Origin: Shewanella donghaensis | GTDB lineage: Bacteria > Pseudomonadota > Gammaproteobacteria > Enterobacterales > Shewanellaceae | Length of the DNA stretch: 64,000 nucleotides | Reading direction: 5' to 3' | NCBI RefSeq assembly: GCF_007567505.1 | Contig: NZ_CP041783.1 | Coordinates: 3,844,001-3,908,000 of the forward strand | In this document: positions 28,165 to 37,483 of the stretch, piece after piece | Layout of the letters: every line of letters starts with the position of its first letter | Numbering within the stretch: position 1 is the stretch's first letter | Translations under genes and position numbers: made by a program | Notes under the pieces: generated by a model | Database searches by the model: none | What the model saw: only the letters and a program-made list of their open reading frames with translations | What the model was told of the DNA's origin: nothing

Positions 28165-28581
28165 TTAGTAATCAGACTTACTTTTTCTCAGTGCTTTAGT
28201 GGCGCCACGCTGTTTTTTTGCATCAACTCTGCGACGTTGACTGCCTTTGGTCGCTTTGGTTGCAATACGCGCCTTTTGCACAATACCCACACCTTTTACC
28301 AGTTCGATAAATTGCTCTAACGCCACCTGACGATTAAAGTCTTGGCTGCGACTTTGCTGACATTTAATAATGACCTTACCGCTTTTAGTAATACGGTGAT
28401 CTGCTTTGGCTAATAGCTTTTGCTGATAAAATTCAGGTAAAGAAGACTGGCGAATGTCGAAGATAATCTGCGCTGCAGTCGAGACTTTATTGATGTGTTG
28501 TCCGCCAGCGCCACTTGAACGGACAAATTGCCATTCAATTTCATTATCTTCAATGCTGACGCGGTTGGTTATGATGATCAT
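28165..28581 (-). CDS. arfB: Alternative ribosome-rescue factor ArfB
   Basis: 138 residues. The GGQ peptidyl-tRNA hydrolysis motif is present in RSSGAGGQHINKVSTAA near residue 27. The Lys/Arg-rich C-terminal tail (KGSQRRRVDAKKQRGATKALRKSK) is the part that in ArfB enters the empty mRNA channel of stalled ribosomes. The length matches ArfB/YaeJ (about 140) and is far shorter than a true release factor. It acts in the cytoplasm, releasing nascent chains from nonstop complexes. Confidence 0.93.
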   Translation of the reverse strand: MIIITNRVSIEDNEIEWQFVRSSGAGGQHINKVSTAAQIIFDIRQSSLPEFYQQKLLAKADHRITKSGKVIIKCQQSRSQDFNRQVALEQFIELVKGVGIVQKARIATKATKGSQRRRVDAKKQRGATKALRKSKSDY

Positions 28582-28768
28582 TGTTTGATTCTACTTTTTA
28601 TCATTCTACTTTTAGAATTCTGCTTGGGTACGTTTAAGGATACAGATTCGAGATTATTGTTTGTTATGTCTTGAGTTTAACAAACTTTTGTTTAGTACTG
28701 CGGATAAGATTTGCTACTATCAACAATTATATAAAAACTAGGCCACATTGACCGTTTGGAGTTTTATT

Positions 28769-29122
28769 ATGTTGTGCCAAATTCCCGATATCGCCAAGGG
28801 CGTGATTAGTTTATTCGTCAGTGGGCGGTTATCAACGCAAGATTACCGAACGCATCTACAACCTTTGATCACACAATATCGTGAACAAACTGGTCGAGTT
28901 TGCTTATATATCGAAGCAGATGTCTTACTGGAAGGTTGGGATGTCAAATCACTATCAGGTGGTGATCAAGTGCAATTACCGCATTTTGATTCGTTAGTTT
29001 TTGTCGGCGGGCCTGATTGGGTCGGCAATGCGGTCAATTTACTTGCGCCTTTTATGCAGGGCGAAGTGGCGTGGTTTCCACTTGAACAAAAGCAGCAAGC
29101 AATCGCATGGTTGCAACAATAA
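28769..29122 (+). CDS. SpoIIAA-like STAS-fold protein
   Basis: I use the ATG at 28769 (GGAG seven bases upstream), giving 117 residues; the in-frame TTG upstream is not supported. The middle (RVCLYIEADVLLEGWDVKSL) and end (HFDSLVFVGGPDWVGNAVNLLAPFMQGEVAWFP) match the SpoIIAA-like family, a lone STAS-type fold of about 120 residues. Members may bind lipid-like or nucleotide ligands, but no reaction is known. A 34-bp gap to the next gene suggests cotranscription. Confidence 0.8.
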   Translation: MLCQIPDIAKGVISLFVSGRLSTQDYRTHLQPLITQYREQTGRVCLYIEADVLLEGWDVKSLSGGDQVQLPHFDSLVFVGGPDWVGNAVNLLAPFMQGEVAWFPLEQKQQAIAWLQQ

Positions 29123-29156
29123 TATTAATAAGTGAATCTTCAAGGAAGTAGAAAAT

Positions 29157-29342
29157 ATGTCAGTAACAACATCATATTCAAAAATCGCCGCAGTATTGAG
29201 CGCAGGTCTGTTAATCATCGGTTTAAGTGCTTGTTCGCCAGAAGTGGGTAGCGAAGCATGGTGTAAACAAATGCAAGACAAGCCTAGTGGTGATTGGACT
29301 GCCAATGAAGCGGCTGATTACGCAAAACATTGTGTTTTTTAA
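29157..29342 (+). CDS. DUF3012 lipoprotein
   Basis: 61 residues with AAGGAAG before the ATG. A signal peptide ends in the lipobox LSAC, leaving a mature lipoprotein of about 36 residues. EVGSEAWCKQMQDKPSGDWTANEA and YAKHCVF give the DUF3012 pattern, including two conserved cysteines that probably form a disulfide. Function is unknown. Confidence 0.85.
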   Translation: MSVTTSYSKIAAVLSAGLLIIGLSACSPEVGSEAWCKQMQDKPSGDWTANEAADYAKHCVF

Positions 29343-29501
29343 TGTGCTAATTCCGCAATATTAACAGTGGTATCAGTAGCTTTAAGAATAGATATTGGTT
29401 AATAACAGATATTGATAGCTCAGTGAGAACTTTGGCTTACACTGGCTGTCATATCTATTGATTATTTTCATTTTTGCTTTTTATATTTAAAAAGGTTCTT
29501 C

Positions 29502-29942
29502 TTGTATTCATTAGTGTTCATGCGAAATTTTGCTAAGTTGATGCTCAGCGTAATGTTACTGCAGCTTTTTGCAGTGAATGTTGGCGCGCATCAACTGCAC
29601 TTGAGTGATGCAGAACAAGAAGACGTCAGTCATTCACATTTGATGATTTCAGCGCCAAGTGATGTCTGTGATATGCATGATGATCTCAATCATTTATTGC
29701 ATAGTGTTAATGGTGATATAAAGATGAGTCAAACCGTTCAAGCGGGTCATCAGCACAACTCGTTAAATGATGAAAGTGTCGAATTATGTCTTGATTGCCA
29801 ATGCCATGGTGGACACTCAGCTACGATAGAAGTGATATCTCACCTTGCACTAAATCATTGTATATCAGCGGTACCACACACCTTTCAACAAGCTTATTTC
29901 CCCCCAGACGCGCGCTTAAGTTATCGCCCTCCAATTGCATAA
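29502..29942 (+). CDS. His-rich periplasmic protein upstream of metal efflux genes (CzcI/DUF2946-like)
   Basis: 146 residues from a TTG at 29502 (AAAGG six bases upstream); an ATG at 29520 is the alternative start and would shorten it by six. A signal peptide ends near VNVGA. The mature part is rich in His and Cys, with CDMHDDLNHLLH and CLDCQCHGGH, and it ends in RPPIA, an ending common in small proteins that precede czc-type efflux genes. A metal-binding or sensing role in the periplasm is inferred from composition and position. Family membership is uncertain. Confidence 0.65.
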   Translation: MYSLVFMRNFAKLMLSVMLLQLFAVNVGAHQLHLSDAEQEDVSHSHLMISAPSDVCDMHDDLNHLLHSVNGDIKMSQTVQAGHQHNSLNDESVELCLDCQCHGGHSATIEVISHLALNHCISAVPHTFQQAYFPPDARLSYRPPIA

Positions 29943-30151
29943 AATCAGTTAATTTTTAACTGATTAATACTGCGTCTTTATCAATATTTACGCCAATTGG
30001 TTTAATCAATGGCTAGTATCATCCTGCGGCTCATTGGCACTAAGTTTATGCTTGGTACCTAAACAGGTCTGCAAGATGCGCTGTGGATGTTGGCAGTATT
30101 AATCGTAATGACATTCTTAAATATTCAGCCTCGCTGAATCGAGAACTTACG

Positions 30152-31618
30152 ATGAAAAAATATACTATGCAAAAAAGCTCGATACAAAAAAGTACGATAC
30201 AAAAAAGCACGATACAAAAATCATTAGCTACAAGCTCACTCATTATTCAATTTAGTGTACTCGCAGCTATTGCCAGTGCTGGCTTAACGGTTTCATCACG
30301 CACTATTGCGGTAGAAGCTATTCAGCTAAATGCAGCTAATAGCCATGCAGCTAATAGCCATGCAGCTAATAGCCATGCTGCTAATAGCCATGCTGCTAAT
30401 AGCCATGCTGCTAATAATCACGCAGCTAATAGCTATGCTGAAACAGATAATCACGTTCAAGCTGGTAAGCATAATCATGATTTACTGCCCTCTGAGTTAA
30501 GTGAACCTGCTCAAAAAACACCGCTAACGTCAGTGGGAAATACGATTAAAAAATCAGAGAAAGGTGATGGCCATGATCATGAACCTGATAATAGCGAAGT
30601 AAACGAAGCTGAGCATGATGACGCAATGGTGCTTTCTGAACATCAACAAAAGCTCGCTGGGATCAGAGTGGTTAACTTATCTAATAGTAAGTTTAATATC
30701 GACTCAGTTGCGCCTGCTGCCATCGTTGTCGATCGCGATCGTACTATCAGCATTGCACCGCAGCTAGATGTAAGGGTTCTTGCGCGTCATGTGGTCCCAG
30801 GGCAAGAAGTAATTAAAGGCCAGCCGTTGCTGACCCTAGGCGGTTTTGAGGTTGCCAAGGCGCAAGCTGACTTTATTACTAATGCGGCAGAATGGGGACG
30901 GATGCAGAGGATGGTGAAAAATACCCTCAGTGAAAGCCAATTGTTAGTTGCCCAAGTACAAGCAGAATTATCAAGAGCAAACCTTGAAGCGTTAAAAATG
31001 ACTCCAGCTCAAATTAGTGGCTTAACAGCAAATCCTAAGGCTATTGGTCAATACCAATTACTGGCGCCTATTAGTGGCCGTGTTCAACAAGATGTCGCTA
31101 TGTTAGGGCAAGTATCTGCAGGCGGTGCGCCATTAATGCAGTTAACTGATGAGTCACATTTATGGGTTGAAGCGCAATTATCGGCTATGCAAGCCGATGG
31201 TATTGAATCTGGCGATAAAGCCATGGTGAAGGTGGGCAAGGTATCAATTGAAGGCACGATTATTGGTCGTTCACATGAACTCAACCCTATTACCCGTACC
31301 GAGCAAGTGCTTGTCAGTATCAATAATACTGACTACGGCCTGCATGCCGGGCAATTTGCTGAATTATATTTACCCAATGCGCTTAATGGTGGTGTGGTGT
31401 TACCCGACGCTGCACTAACTCGCGGTGGTGATGGTGATTGGCAAGTGTTTATTCAAGTTGAGGATGGTTTTGAAGCGGTAGAAGTTGAAGTCGTCGAACG
31501 TCAACGTGGCATGAACATGGTTACCGGACTTGCACCAAACAGTCAGGTAGTGATTAGCGGTGCTTTCCTGTTGGCATCTGAATTAGCGAAAGCTGGTTTT
31601 GATATCCACAACCACTAG
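30152..31618 (+). CDS. Heavy-metal RND efflux periplasmic adaptor (CusB/CzcB family)
   Basis: 488 residues from the ATG at 30152. This membrane-fusion protein links the inner-membrane RND pump to an outer-membrane channel. The core is typical: HQQKLAGIRV, then a barrel-sandwich hybrid with PGQEVIKGQPLLTLGG, a short helical hairpin, LLAPISGRVQQDVAMLGQ, and a C-terminal NSQVVISGAFLL. The N-terminus is unusual. Residues 4-23 are four copies of a S-T-I-Q-K-type unit. Residues 61-95 are seven copies of A-A-N-S-H, and further His-rich stretches follow (GKHNHD, GDGHDHE), which suggests a large metal-binding region. It ends 13 bp before the pump gene. Confidence 0.9.
   Translation: MKKYTMQKSSIQKSTIQKSTIQKSLATSSLIIQFSVLAAIASAGLTVSSRTIAVEAIQLNAANSHAANSHAANSHAANSHAANSHAANNHAANSYAETDNHVQAGKHNHDLLPSELSEPAQKTPLTSVGNTIKKSEKGDGHDHEPDNSEVNEAEHDDAMVLSEHQQKLAGIRVVNLSNSKFNIDSVAPAAIVVDRDRTISIAPQLDVRVLARHVVPGQEVIKGQPLLTLGGFEVAKAQADFITNAAEWGRMQRMVKNTLSESQLLVAQVQAELSRANLEALKMTPAQISGLTANPKAIGQYQLLAPISGRVQQDVAMLGQVSAGGAPLMQLTDESHLWVEAQLSAMQADGIESGDKAMVKVGKVSIEGTIIGRSHELNPITRTEQVLVSINNTDYGLHAGQFAELYLPNALNGGVVLPDAALTRGGDGDWQVFIQVEDGFEAVEVEVVERQRGMNMVTGLAPNSQVVISGAFLLASELAKAGFDIHNH
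30161..30220 (+). repeat. 15-bp tandem repeat, 4 units, in adaptor N-terminus
   Basis: Three near-identical units with core CGATACAAAAAAG lie at 30176-30190, 30191-30205 and 30206-30220, preceded by a divergent unit at 30161-30175. Each encodes a Ser-Thr-Ile-Gln-Lys-type pentapeptide. Confidence 0.85.
30332..30436 (+). repeat. 15-bp tandem repeat, 7 units, encoding A-A-N-S-H
   Basis: Seven contiguous 15-bp units (GCAGCTAATAGCCAT and close variants) lie in frame in the adaptor gene. Units 1-3 are identical, units 4-5 carry one synonymous change, and units 6-7 are diverged. Copy-number change would alter His content without a frameshift. Confidence 0.95.
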
Positions 31619-31631
31619 GAAGGAATAAGCC

Positions 31632-34600
31632 ATGTTAGCTAAATTAATAGCGTCTGCCATCCGTAACCGATTGCTTGTCGGCTTAGCCTTGCTATGTATC
31701 GCCGTAGCCAGTGCGTTTATGTTACCCAAACTCAATCTCGATGCTTTTCCGGATGTCACCAATGTACAAGTTACTGTCAATACAGCGGCTGAAGGTTTGG
31801 CGGCCGAAGAAGTTGAAAAACTGATCAGTTATCCCGTTGAATCGGCAATGTATGCCTTGCCTGCAGTGACAGAAGTGAGGTCATTATCTCGCACTGGTTT
31901 GTCGATAGTGACAGTGGTATTTGCTGAAGGCACCGATATTTACTTTGCTCGTCAGCAAGTGTTTGAACAACTGCAAGCTGCCCGTGAAATGATCCCAGAT
32001 GGCGTCGGCGTGCCAGAAATTGGCCCTAATACATCAGGGCTAGGGCAGATATATCAATATATTTTGCGCACAACACCAGAGTCAGGTGTTGACGCTGCAG
32101 AGCTTCGCAGCATTAATGATTACTTAGTAAAATTGATCATGATGCCAGTGAGCGGTGTCACTGAAGTGTTATCTTTTGGCGGTGATGTTCGTCAATATCA
32201 GGTACAAATTGATCCCAATAAATTGCTCAGTTACGGCCTGACAATGCAGCAAGTCACCGATGCATTAGAAAGCAATAACCGTAATGCGGGCGGCTGGTTT
32301 ATGGATCAAGGTCAGGAGCAGTTAGTGGTTCGTGGCTACGGTTTATTACCTGCTGGTGATGCAGGGCTTAAAGCCATTGGCCAAATTTCATTAACCGAAG
32401 TGAGCGGCACGCCTGTACGGGTAGCAGATATTGCAACGGTGGCTTATGGCAGTGAAATTCGTGTTGGCGCAGTGACTATGACTAGAAAACAAGATGATAA
32501 GGTCGAAGTCTTGGGTGAAGTGGTCGCGGGTGTCGTACTCAAGCGCATGGGCGCAAATACCAAAGCAACCATTGATGATATCAGTGACAGAGTGGCCTTG
32601 ATTGAACAATCGCTACCGGAAGGCGTATCGTTTGAGGTGTTTTACGATCAATCTGATCTGGTTAAACAAGCAGTGACGACCGTGGTGAATGCTTTATTAA
32701 TGGCGTTTTTCTTTATTGTCATCATCTTAGCGTTATTTCTAGTCAACATCAGAGCGACCTTACTGGTATTACTGTCTATCCCGATTTCTATTGGTATGGC
32801 ACTACTTATCATGTCGTATTACGGCATGTCCGCTAACTTGATGTCCTTGGGCGGTTTAGCCGTTGCCATCGGGATGTTAGTTGATGGCTCAGTGGTGATG
32901 GTTGAGAATATTTTCAAACATTTAACCCGAGAAGAAACTTCGGCAGATGGAAGTGTTATCGAAGCTGGAGAGAGCGCTAAGTCAACTGCTACTAATTCAG
33001 CGGTGCCGAATCCAACAGTGACTAAAGTCATGCAAGCAGCAAAGGAGGTTTGTAGCCCAATCTTCTTTGCTACTGCGATTATCATTGTGGTATTTGCCCC
33101 GTTATTTGCACTTGAGGGGGTAGAAGGTAAGTTATTCCAGCCAATGGCGGTAAGTATCATTCTGGCGATGATTTCAGCCTTGTTAGTGGCATTAATAGCC
33201 GTACCCGCCATGGCGGTATATCTATTTAATCGTGGCGTTACTATCAAGAAAAGCGTGGTTTTAGCGCCGATTGAAGCAGGTTATCGTAAATTACTCGCAT
33301 CAATAATGAATCGTCCAGTGACTGTGATGAGCATCGCCGTGGTGTTGTTTATTGCCAGCATGATGTTAGTGCCACGTTTAGGCACAGAGTTTGTCCCTGA
33401 ACTTGAAGAAGGCACCATCAACTTACGTGTCACGCTTGCGCCAACGGCAAGTCTTGGGACATCGCTCGACATTGCTCCTAAAATTGAAGCCATGTTAATG
33501 GACTTTCCTGAGGTGGAATATGCGCTAAGTCGTATTGGTGCACCTGAGCTAGGCGGCGATCCTGAACCTGTGAGTAATATTGAAATATACATTGGCTTAA
33601 AGCCCGTCAGTGAATGGCAAAGCGCGAGCGATCGCTTTGAGCTACAACATTTGATGGAAGAAAAACTGAGTATCTTCCCTGGATTATTGTTTACTTTCTC
33701 ACAGCCCATTGCCACCCGCGTTGATGAATTATTGTCAGGTGTTAAAGCGCAATTAGCCATCAAGATTTTTGGCCCTGATTTAGATGTACTATCTGAAAAA
33801 GGCCAACAACTTACTGAGCTTGTCAGCGCTATTCCTGGCGCTGTAGATGTATCACTTGAGCAAGTGAGTGGCGAAGCGCAATTGGTTATTCGGCCACTTC
33901 GCGATCAACTGGCTCGTTATGGGTTAAGTGTCGATCAAGTGATGAACCTTGTGAGCCAAGGTATTGGTGGTGTGAGTGCTGGCCAAGTTATTGATGGTAA
34001 TGCTCGCTACGACATTAATGTGCGTTTAGCGAAAGAGTACCGTAGCTCCCCTGATGTGTTACGCAATTTGATCATGATGGGCGCTAATGGCACTCAAGTG
34101 AGATTGGGCGAAGTGGCTGAAGTGGGCGTTGAAATGGCGCCACCGAATATTCGCCGTGATGACGTGCAAAGACGTGTTGTGGTACAAGCAAACGTTTCGG
34201 GTCGTGATATGGGCTCAGTGGTTAATGATATCTATGCCATTGTGCCGCAAGCTGAATTGCCTTCTGGTTATACCGTTGTCGTTGGCGGTCAATATGAAAA
34301 CCAACAACGGGCGCAACAAAAGCTGATGTTAGTGGTGCCAATTTCGATCGGTTTAATCGCATTGTTATTGTTTTTCTCCTTTGGTTCTATCAAACAAGTC
34401 GCCTTGATTATGGCTAATGTGCCGTTAGCCTTGATTGGTGGTGTAGTAGCGCTTTATGTCACTGGCACTTATCTGTCTGTGCCTAGCTCTATAGGGTTTA
34501 TTACCTTATTCGGCGTTGCGGTGCTTAATGGGGTGGTGCTGGTGGATTCGATTAACCAACGCCGTTTAACTGTTGAAGCTACTGACGGTGATGAAAGTCT

Positions 34601-34832
34601 ATTTGATAGTGTCTATGAAGGCACTGTTGGTCGATTACGTCCGGTATTAATGACTGCGCTAACCTCTGCCTTAGGCTTAATACCCATCTTAATCTCATCA
34701 GGCGTCGGCAGCGAAATTCAGCAACCTTTAGCAATAGTGATTATTGGTGGACTGTTTAGCTCCACCGCACTGACGTTGTTGGTACTGCCGACTATGTATC
34801 AGTGGCTTTATCGAGGGGGAAACGTCACTTAA
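31632..34832 (+). CDS. Heavy-metal RND efflux pump (CusA/CzcA family)
   Basis: 1066 residues, the usual size of HME-RND inner-membrane pumps, with twelve membrane segments in the standard two-lobed layout (one N-terminal helix, large periplasmic domain, helices 2-6, then a repeat). LNLDAFPDVTNVQVTVNT near the start is typical. The proton-relay/metal signature in TM4 reads A412-I-G-M-L-V-D418-G ... V-E425-N. The AIG form resembles CusA (Cu/Ag) more than the DFG form of CzcA (Zn/Co/Cd), but the following DG is CzcA-like, so the metal is not assigned. No outer-membrane channel gene accompanies it. Confidence 0.93.
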   Translation: MLAKLIASAIRNRLLVGLALLCIAVASAFMLPKLNLDAFPDVTNVQVTVNTAAEGLAAEEVEKLISYPVESAMYALPAVTEVRSLSRTGLSIVTVVFAEGTDIYFARQQVFEQLQAAREMIPDGVGVPEIGPNTSGLGQIYQYILRTTPESGVDAAELRSINDYLVKLIMMPVSGVTEVLSFGGDVRQYQVQIDPNKLLSYGLTMQQVTDALESNNRNAGGWFMDQGQEQLVVRGYGLLPAGDAGLKAIGQISLTEVSGTPVRVADIATVAYGSEIRVGAVTMTRKQDDKVEVLGEVVAGVVLKRMGANTKATIDDISDRVALIEQSLPEGVSFEVFYDQSDLVKQAVTTVVNALLMAFFFIVIILALFLVNIRATLLVLLSIPISIGMALLIMSYYGMSANLMSLGGLAVAIGMLVDGSVVMVENIFKHLTREETSADGSVIEAGESAKSTATNSAVPNPTVTKVMQAAKEVCSPIFFATAIIIVVFAPLFALEGVEGKLFQPMAVSIILAMISALLVALIAVPAMAVYLFNRGVTIKKSVVLAPIEAGYRKLLASIMNRPVTVMSIAVVLFIASMMLVPRLGTEFVPELEEGTINLRVTLAPTASLGTSLDIAPKIEAMLMDFPEVEYALSRIGAPELGGDPEPVSNIEIYIGLKPVSEWQSASDRFELQHLMEEKLSIFPGLLFTFSQPIATRVDELLSGVKAQLAIKIFGPDLDVLSEKGQQLTELVSAIPGAVDVSLEQVSGEAQLVIRPLRDQLARYGLSVDQVMNLVSQGIGGVSAGQVIDGNARYDINVRLAKEYRSSPDVLRNLIMMGANGTQVRLGEVAEVGVEMAPPNIRRDDVQRRVVVQANVSGRDMGSVVNDIYAIVPQAELPSGYTVVVGGQYENQQRAQQKLMLVVPISIGLIALLLFFSFGSIKQVALIMANVPLALIGGVVALYVTGTYLSVPSSIGFITLFGVAVLNGVVLVDSINQRRLTVEATDGDESLFDSVYEGTVGRLRPVLMTALTSALGLIPILISSGVGSEIQQPLAIVIIGGLFSSTALTLLVLPTMYQWLYRGGNVT

Positions 34833-35652
34833 TCGAAGAATGAGTCATGAAGTAAATCATCACTTTTAAAAATATTTATTAAGCAAAGCCCAATCCTATG
34901 ATTGGGCTTAGGAGTTTCAATCTCTATGGATGTTCAATATGTGCCACAACATGAAATAAAAGCAATATAAACAGCTCGGAAACGGGTCTTGTTTAAGTGC
35001 GTTTTATCATCCTGCTTAATCCCTGTGCAGTCTGATATTAATTTTAGATATTATTTTTATTTTACAAATAATTCTAATAAATATATCGATTAATAATTTA
35101 GTAAACGTTATTGGTAGAATAACTCAACAAATAAAGTTAAAAAATAATATAGATATTAATAAATGGTAATAAATTACTTTCTAATAAACTATTATATGTA
35201 TTAGATTTAAGTTTACATTTGGTCTTAGTATTTTTTATTATAAATGTTAATTTATTAATGCTGGTTTAATTTATTTTTAAGCTTAAATTAATAAATGTTC
35301 TAGTGTTTCTTAACTACTTGAATTAAATACCTGTCACAATCTTGAGTTCACCATTTAAAAAGTTAAGCAATTGTTTTTAATCAGTTTGTTTTAAATTTTA
35401 TTTATTGTTAATTTATATATTTGAAAGGTTTAATAATAATTATACTTTTTAATATAAACTATGTACTCCTAAAGAGGTATTGGTCTGTAGCGAGTTATTT
35501 TATTTGATTAGAACATGGTCACACTATTGGGTTAAATAAATTTACGTTTATTTTATTTGTGACAATAATTGTTAAACTTTGAATGTTAATTTTTAAGTTT
35601 ATTAAATAATAGATTGCTAATAAAATGAAATAAGTTCCAATTAGGAGTGATG
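34833..35652. other. Long AT-rich intergenic region upstream of nrfA
   Basis: 820 bp without a supported gene. It begins with a hairpin (34886-34909) after the pump gene. From about 35035 to 35640 the sequence is extremely AT-rich, with many short A and T tracts. It should carry the nrfA promoter and a long leader. A partial FNR half-match (TTGTTTTTAATCAG, 35371-35384) and a TGTGA half-site near 35559 are too weak to call. Confidence 0.6.
34886..34909 (+). terminator. Hairpin after the metal efflux operon
   Basis: AAGCCCAATC pairs perfectly with GATTGGGCTT around CTAT. No good T run follows, so termination efficiency is doubtful. The arms resemble hairpins at 42801 and 44102. Confidence 0.55.
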
Positions 35653-37212
35653 ATGAAATTACAAAAGCTTGCGCTAGCGGTAATGGTATCTGCGATTTTT
35701 GCAGGTACAACCGTTGCTAAAGATAAAGATGTTGATTTATACAAGAGTGAAAACTGGCAACAAACCTTCCCTGAGCAATATAAAACTTGGGCTGAAACTG
35801 AGCAAAGCACACCTGCATCTGGTGAACTTGACGATCTTTTAGCGGCTAACCCAAACCTAGTTTCAGCTTGGGCGGGTTACGGTTTTGCTAAAGACTATAA
35901 CCGTGCTCGTGGTCATCACTATGCTTTGACCGATATTATCGAAACATTACGTGTAGGCCATCCTGTTGTTGGTCATGACGGTAAAGTCGTTGGCGAAGCA
36001 ATGGCTGCTAGCTGTTGGTCATGTAAAAGCCCTGATGTCGCCCGTATGTATGATGAAGTGGGTGAAGGTAAATTCTCTGACAATGCATGGTCTACATGGG
36101 GTCATGAAATGTCTAACACAATCGGCTGTGCTGATTGTCATGAGTTAGGTAAAGAAGAGCTTAGATTGAGCCGTCCTTATACTGATCGTGCGATGAAAAC
36201 GATTGGTAAAGATTTCGCTAAGCAAGATTCAACGATGCAAGCCAGCCAAACCTGTGCTCAGTGTCATGTTGAATACTATTTTGATGGCACAGACAGTAAG
36301 AAAGTGAAATACCCAACGGATTACTGGGTACCTGGCGTAGAAACTGATTACAAAAAGTTTGTTAACTACACTGGTACTGATGGTTTATACCTAGGTTTTG
36401 CTGCTGAAGCACAACTTGCCTATTTCGACCAACGTGGCTTTAAAGATTGGACTAACGCCGTTTCTGGCGCGCCAATGATTAAAGCGCAGCATCCTGAATT
36501 TGAAAACATGTTAGATAGAACTGAACATGCAATGGATGACCATTTAGAGTTTGGTTGTACGACTTGTCATATGCCTAAAGCGACTAATGCTAAAGGTGCA
36601 GAGTTCTCTAACCATAAAGTGACTTTTGAAGCGGATAAATTGCCAGAAGACTGTCAATCTTGTCATGAAGCTGGTGACTTTAAAGAGATCCTTGATGAGC
36701 GTAAAGCTGAGATCACTAAGTTACGTTTCGATGCCAATGGCACCGACCCACGTTTAACTGAAGTGCACTTTAAAGCACAAGCTATCTGGTCTGCTAATGG
36801 TATTGAAGGATTAGAAGCAGGTAAGAGTATTGGTGAAGCAAAAGGCAACTATGAAGCAGCCTTAAAAGCGAAAACCCCGCTTGCGACTGAAATGAATAGC
36901 CTACTGACTAAAGTGAGAAATGCACAATGGTTCTGGGATAGCGCAACGGCATCTCACGGTATTCATGCGCATAACCCGACTGAAGCAGTACGTTTGCTAG
37001 AAAAATCTAATGATATTTTAGATGCAGCATTGACTGAAGCAGATGCATTATTAGCTAAATACGCACCTAGCTATAAGTATGATGCAACTAAGTACGACAC
37101 TAAAGCGAAGGTACAGCCTTTAGTGGGTCTTGACCTAGAAGCTATGCAAGCGTCTAAAGAAATATTTTTAGACAAGCGTGTTAAAAAAGAATGGCCAGCA
37201 GAGCTTAAGTAA
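35653..37212 (+). CDS. nrfA: Ammonia-forming cytochrome c nitrite reductase
   Basis: 519 residues from the third of three candidate starts; the ATG at 35653 has AGGAG five bases upstream. A signal peptide ends near GTTVA. Five heme sites are present: CWSCK (121-125, the lysine-ligated catalytic heme), CADCH (159-163), CAQCH (201-205), CTTCH (302-306) and CQSCH (334-338). This CX2CK plus four CX2CH arrangement defines NrfA, which reduces nitrite by six electrons to ammonium in the periplasm. No nrfBCD or nrfH follows, so electrons probably come from a CymA-like quinol oxidase elsewhere, as known in Shewanella. A terminator ends the gene. Confidence 0.97.
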   Translation: MKLQKLALAVMVSAIFAGTTVAKDKDVDLYKSENWQQTFPEQYKTWAETEQSTPASGELDDLLAANPNLVSAWAGYGFAKDYNRARGHHYALTDIIETLRVGHPVVGHDGKVVGEAMAASCWSCKSPDVARMYDEVGEGKFSDNAWSTWGHEMSNTIGCADCHELGKEELRLSRPYTDRAMKTIGKDFAKQDSTMQASQTCAQCHVEYYFDGTDSKKVKYPTDYWVPGVETDYKKFVNYTGTDGLYLGFAAEAQLAYFDQRGFKDWTNAVSGAPMIKAQHPEFENMLDRTEHAMDDHLEFGCTTCHMPKATNAKGAEFSNHKVTFEADKLPEDCQSCHEAGDFKEILDERKAEITKLRFDANGTDPRLTEVHFKAQAIWSANGIEGLEAGKSIGEAKGNYEAALKAKTPLATEMNSLLTKVRNAQWFWDSATASHGIHAHNPTEAVRLLEKSNDILDAALTEADALLAKYAPSYKYDATKYDTKAKVQPLVGLDLEAMQASKEIFLDKRVKKEWPAELK

Positions 37213-37299
37213 GCTTGCTAGTTGATTTGAATATAAGCCGACTCTCGACGATTTATAGGTAAATTCAACCTCCGTTCAAATCTCGTCTCCAACAAAGTC

Positions 37300-37333
37300 A
37301 ATGCCAGTCGATGTAAATCGACTGGCATTTTTT
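37300..37333 (+). terminator. Intrinsic terminator of nrfA
   Basis: AATGCCAGTCGAT pairs with ATCGACTGGCATT around a four-base loop, followed by T residues. Confidence 0.88.
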
Positions 37334-37457
37334 GTTTTTGTTTACATCAATTTATCGTCGCTTAAGCTGCACTTTAACTTACTGGTATCTTCGCCATAGA
37401 CTCCATTCACGAATATAGCTGTTCAAAAAAACTTCAAATAAGGTGTTGCTTAATTAG

Positions 37458-37473
37458 GATTACGGTTGTAATC
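37458..37473. promoter_or_regulatory. BlaI-type operator 1 of the blaI-M56 operon
   Basis: GATTACGGTTGTAATC has perfect 6-bp arms (GATTAC/GTAATC) around four bases. A second copy is centred 26 bp downstream. The same motif, with the same spacing, occurs upstream of the decayed blaI at 44182. Confidence 0.7.
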
Positions 37474-37483
37474 TTTAATTGTG

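Noticed and set aside
30046..30243. Minus-strand frame with repeated Cys-Ile-Val-Leu-Phe units
   Set aside because: It is the reverse strand of the 15-bp repeat in the adaptor gene; there is no ribosome binding site and the repeats are explained by the + strand gene.
30332..30436. Possible CRISPR-like array
   Set aside because: Units are contiguous with no spacers, 15 bp long and in frame, so they are coding tandem repeats.
35519..35810. Minus-strand frames in the nrfA leader and gene start
   Set aside because: They lie in AT-rich DNA or overlap nrfA, lack ribosome binding sites and show no domain.
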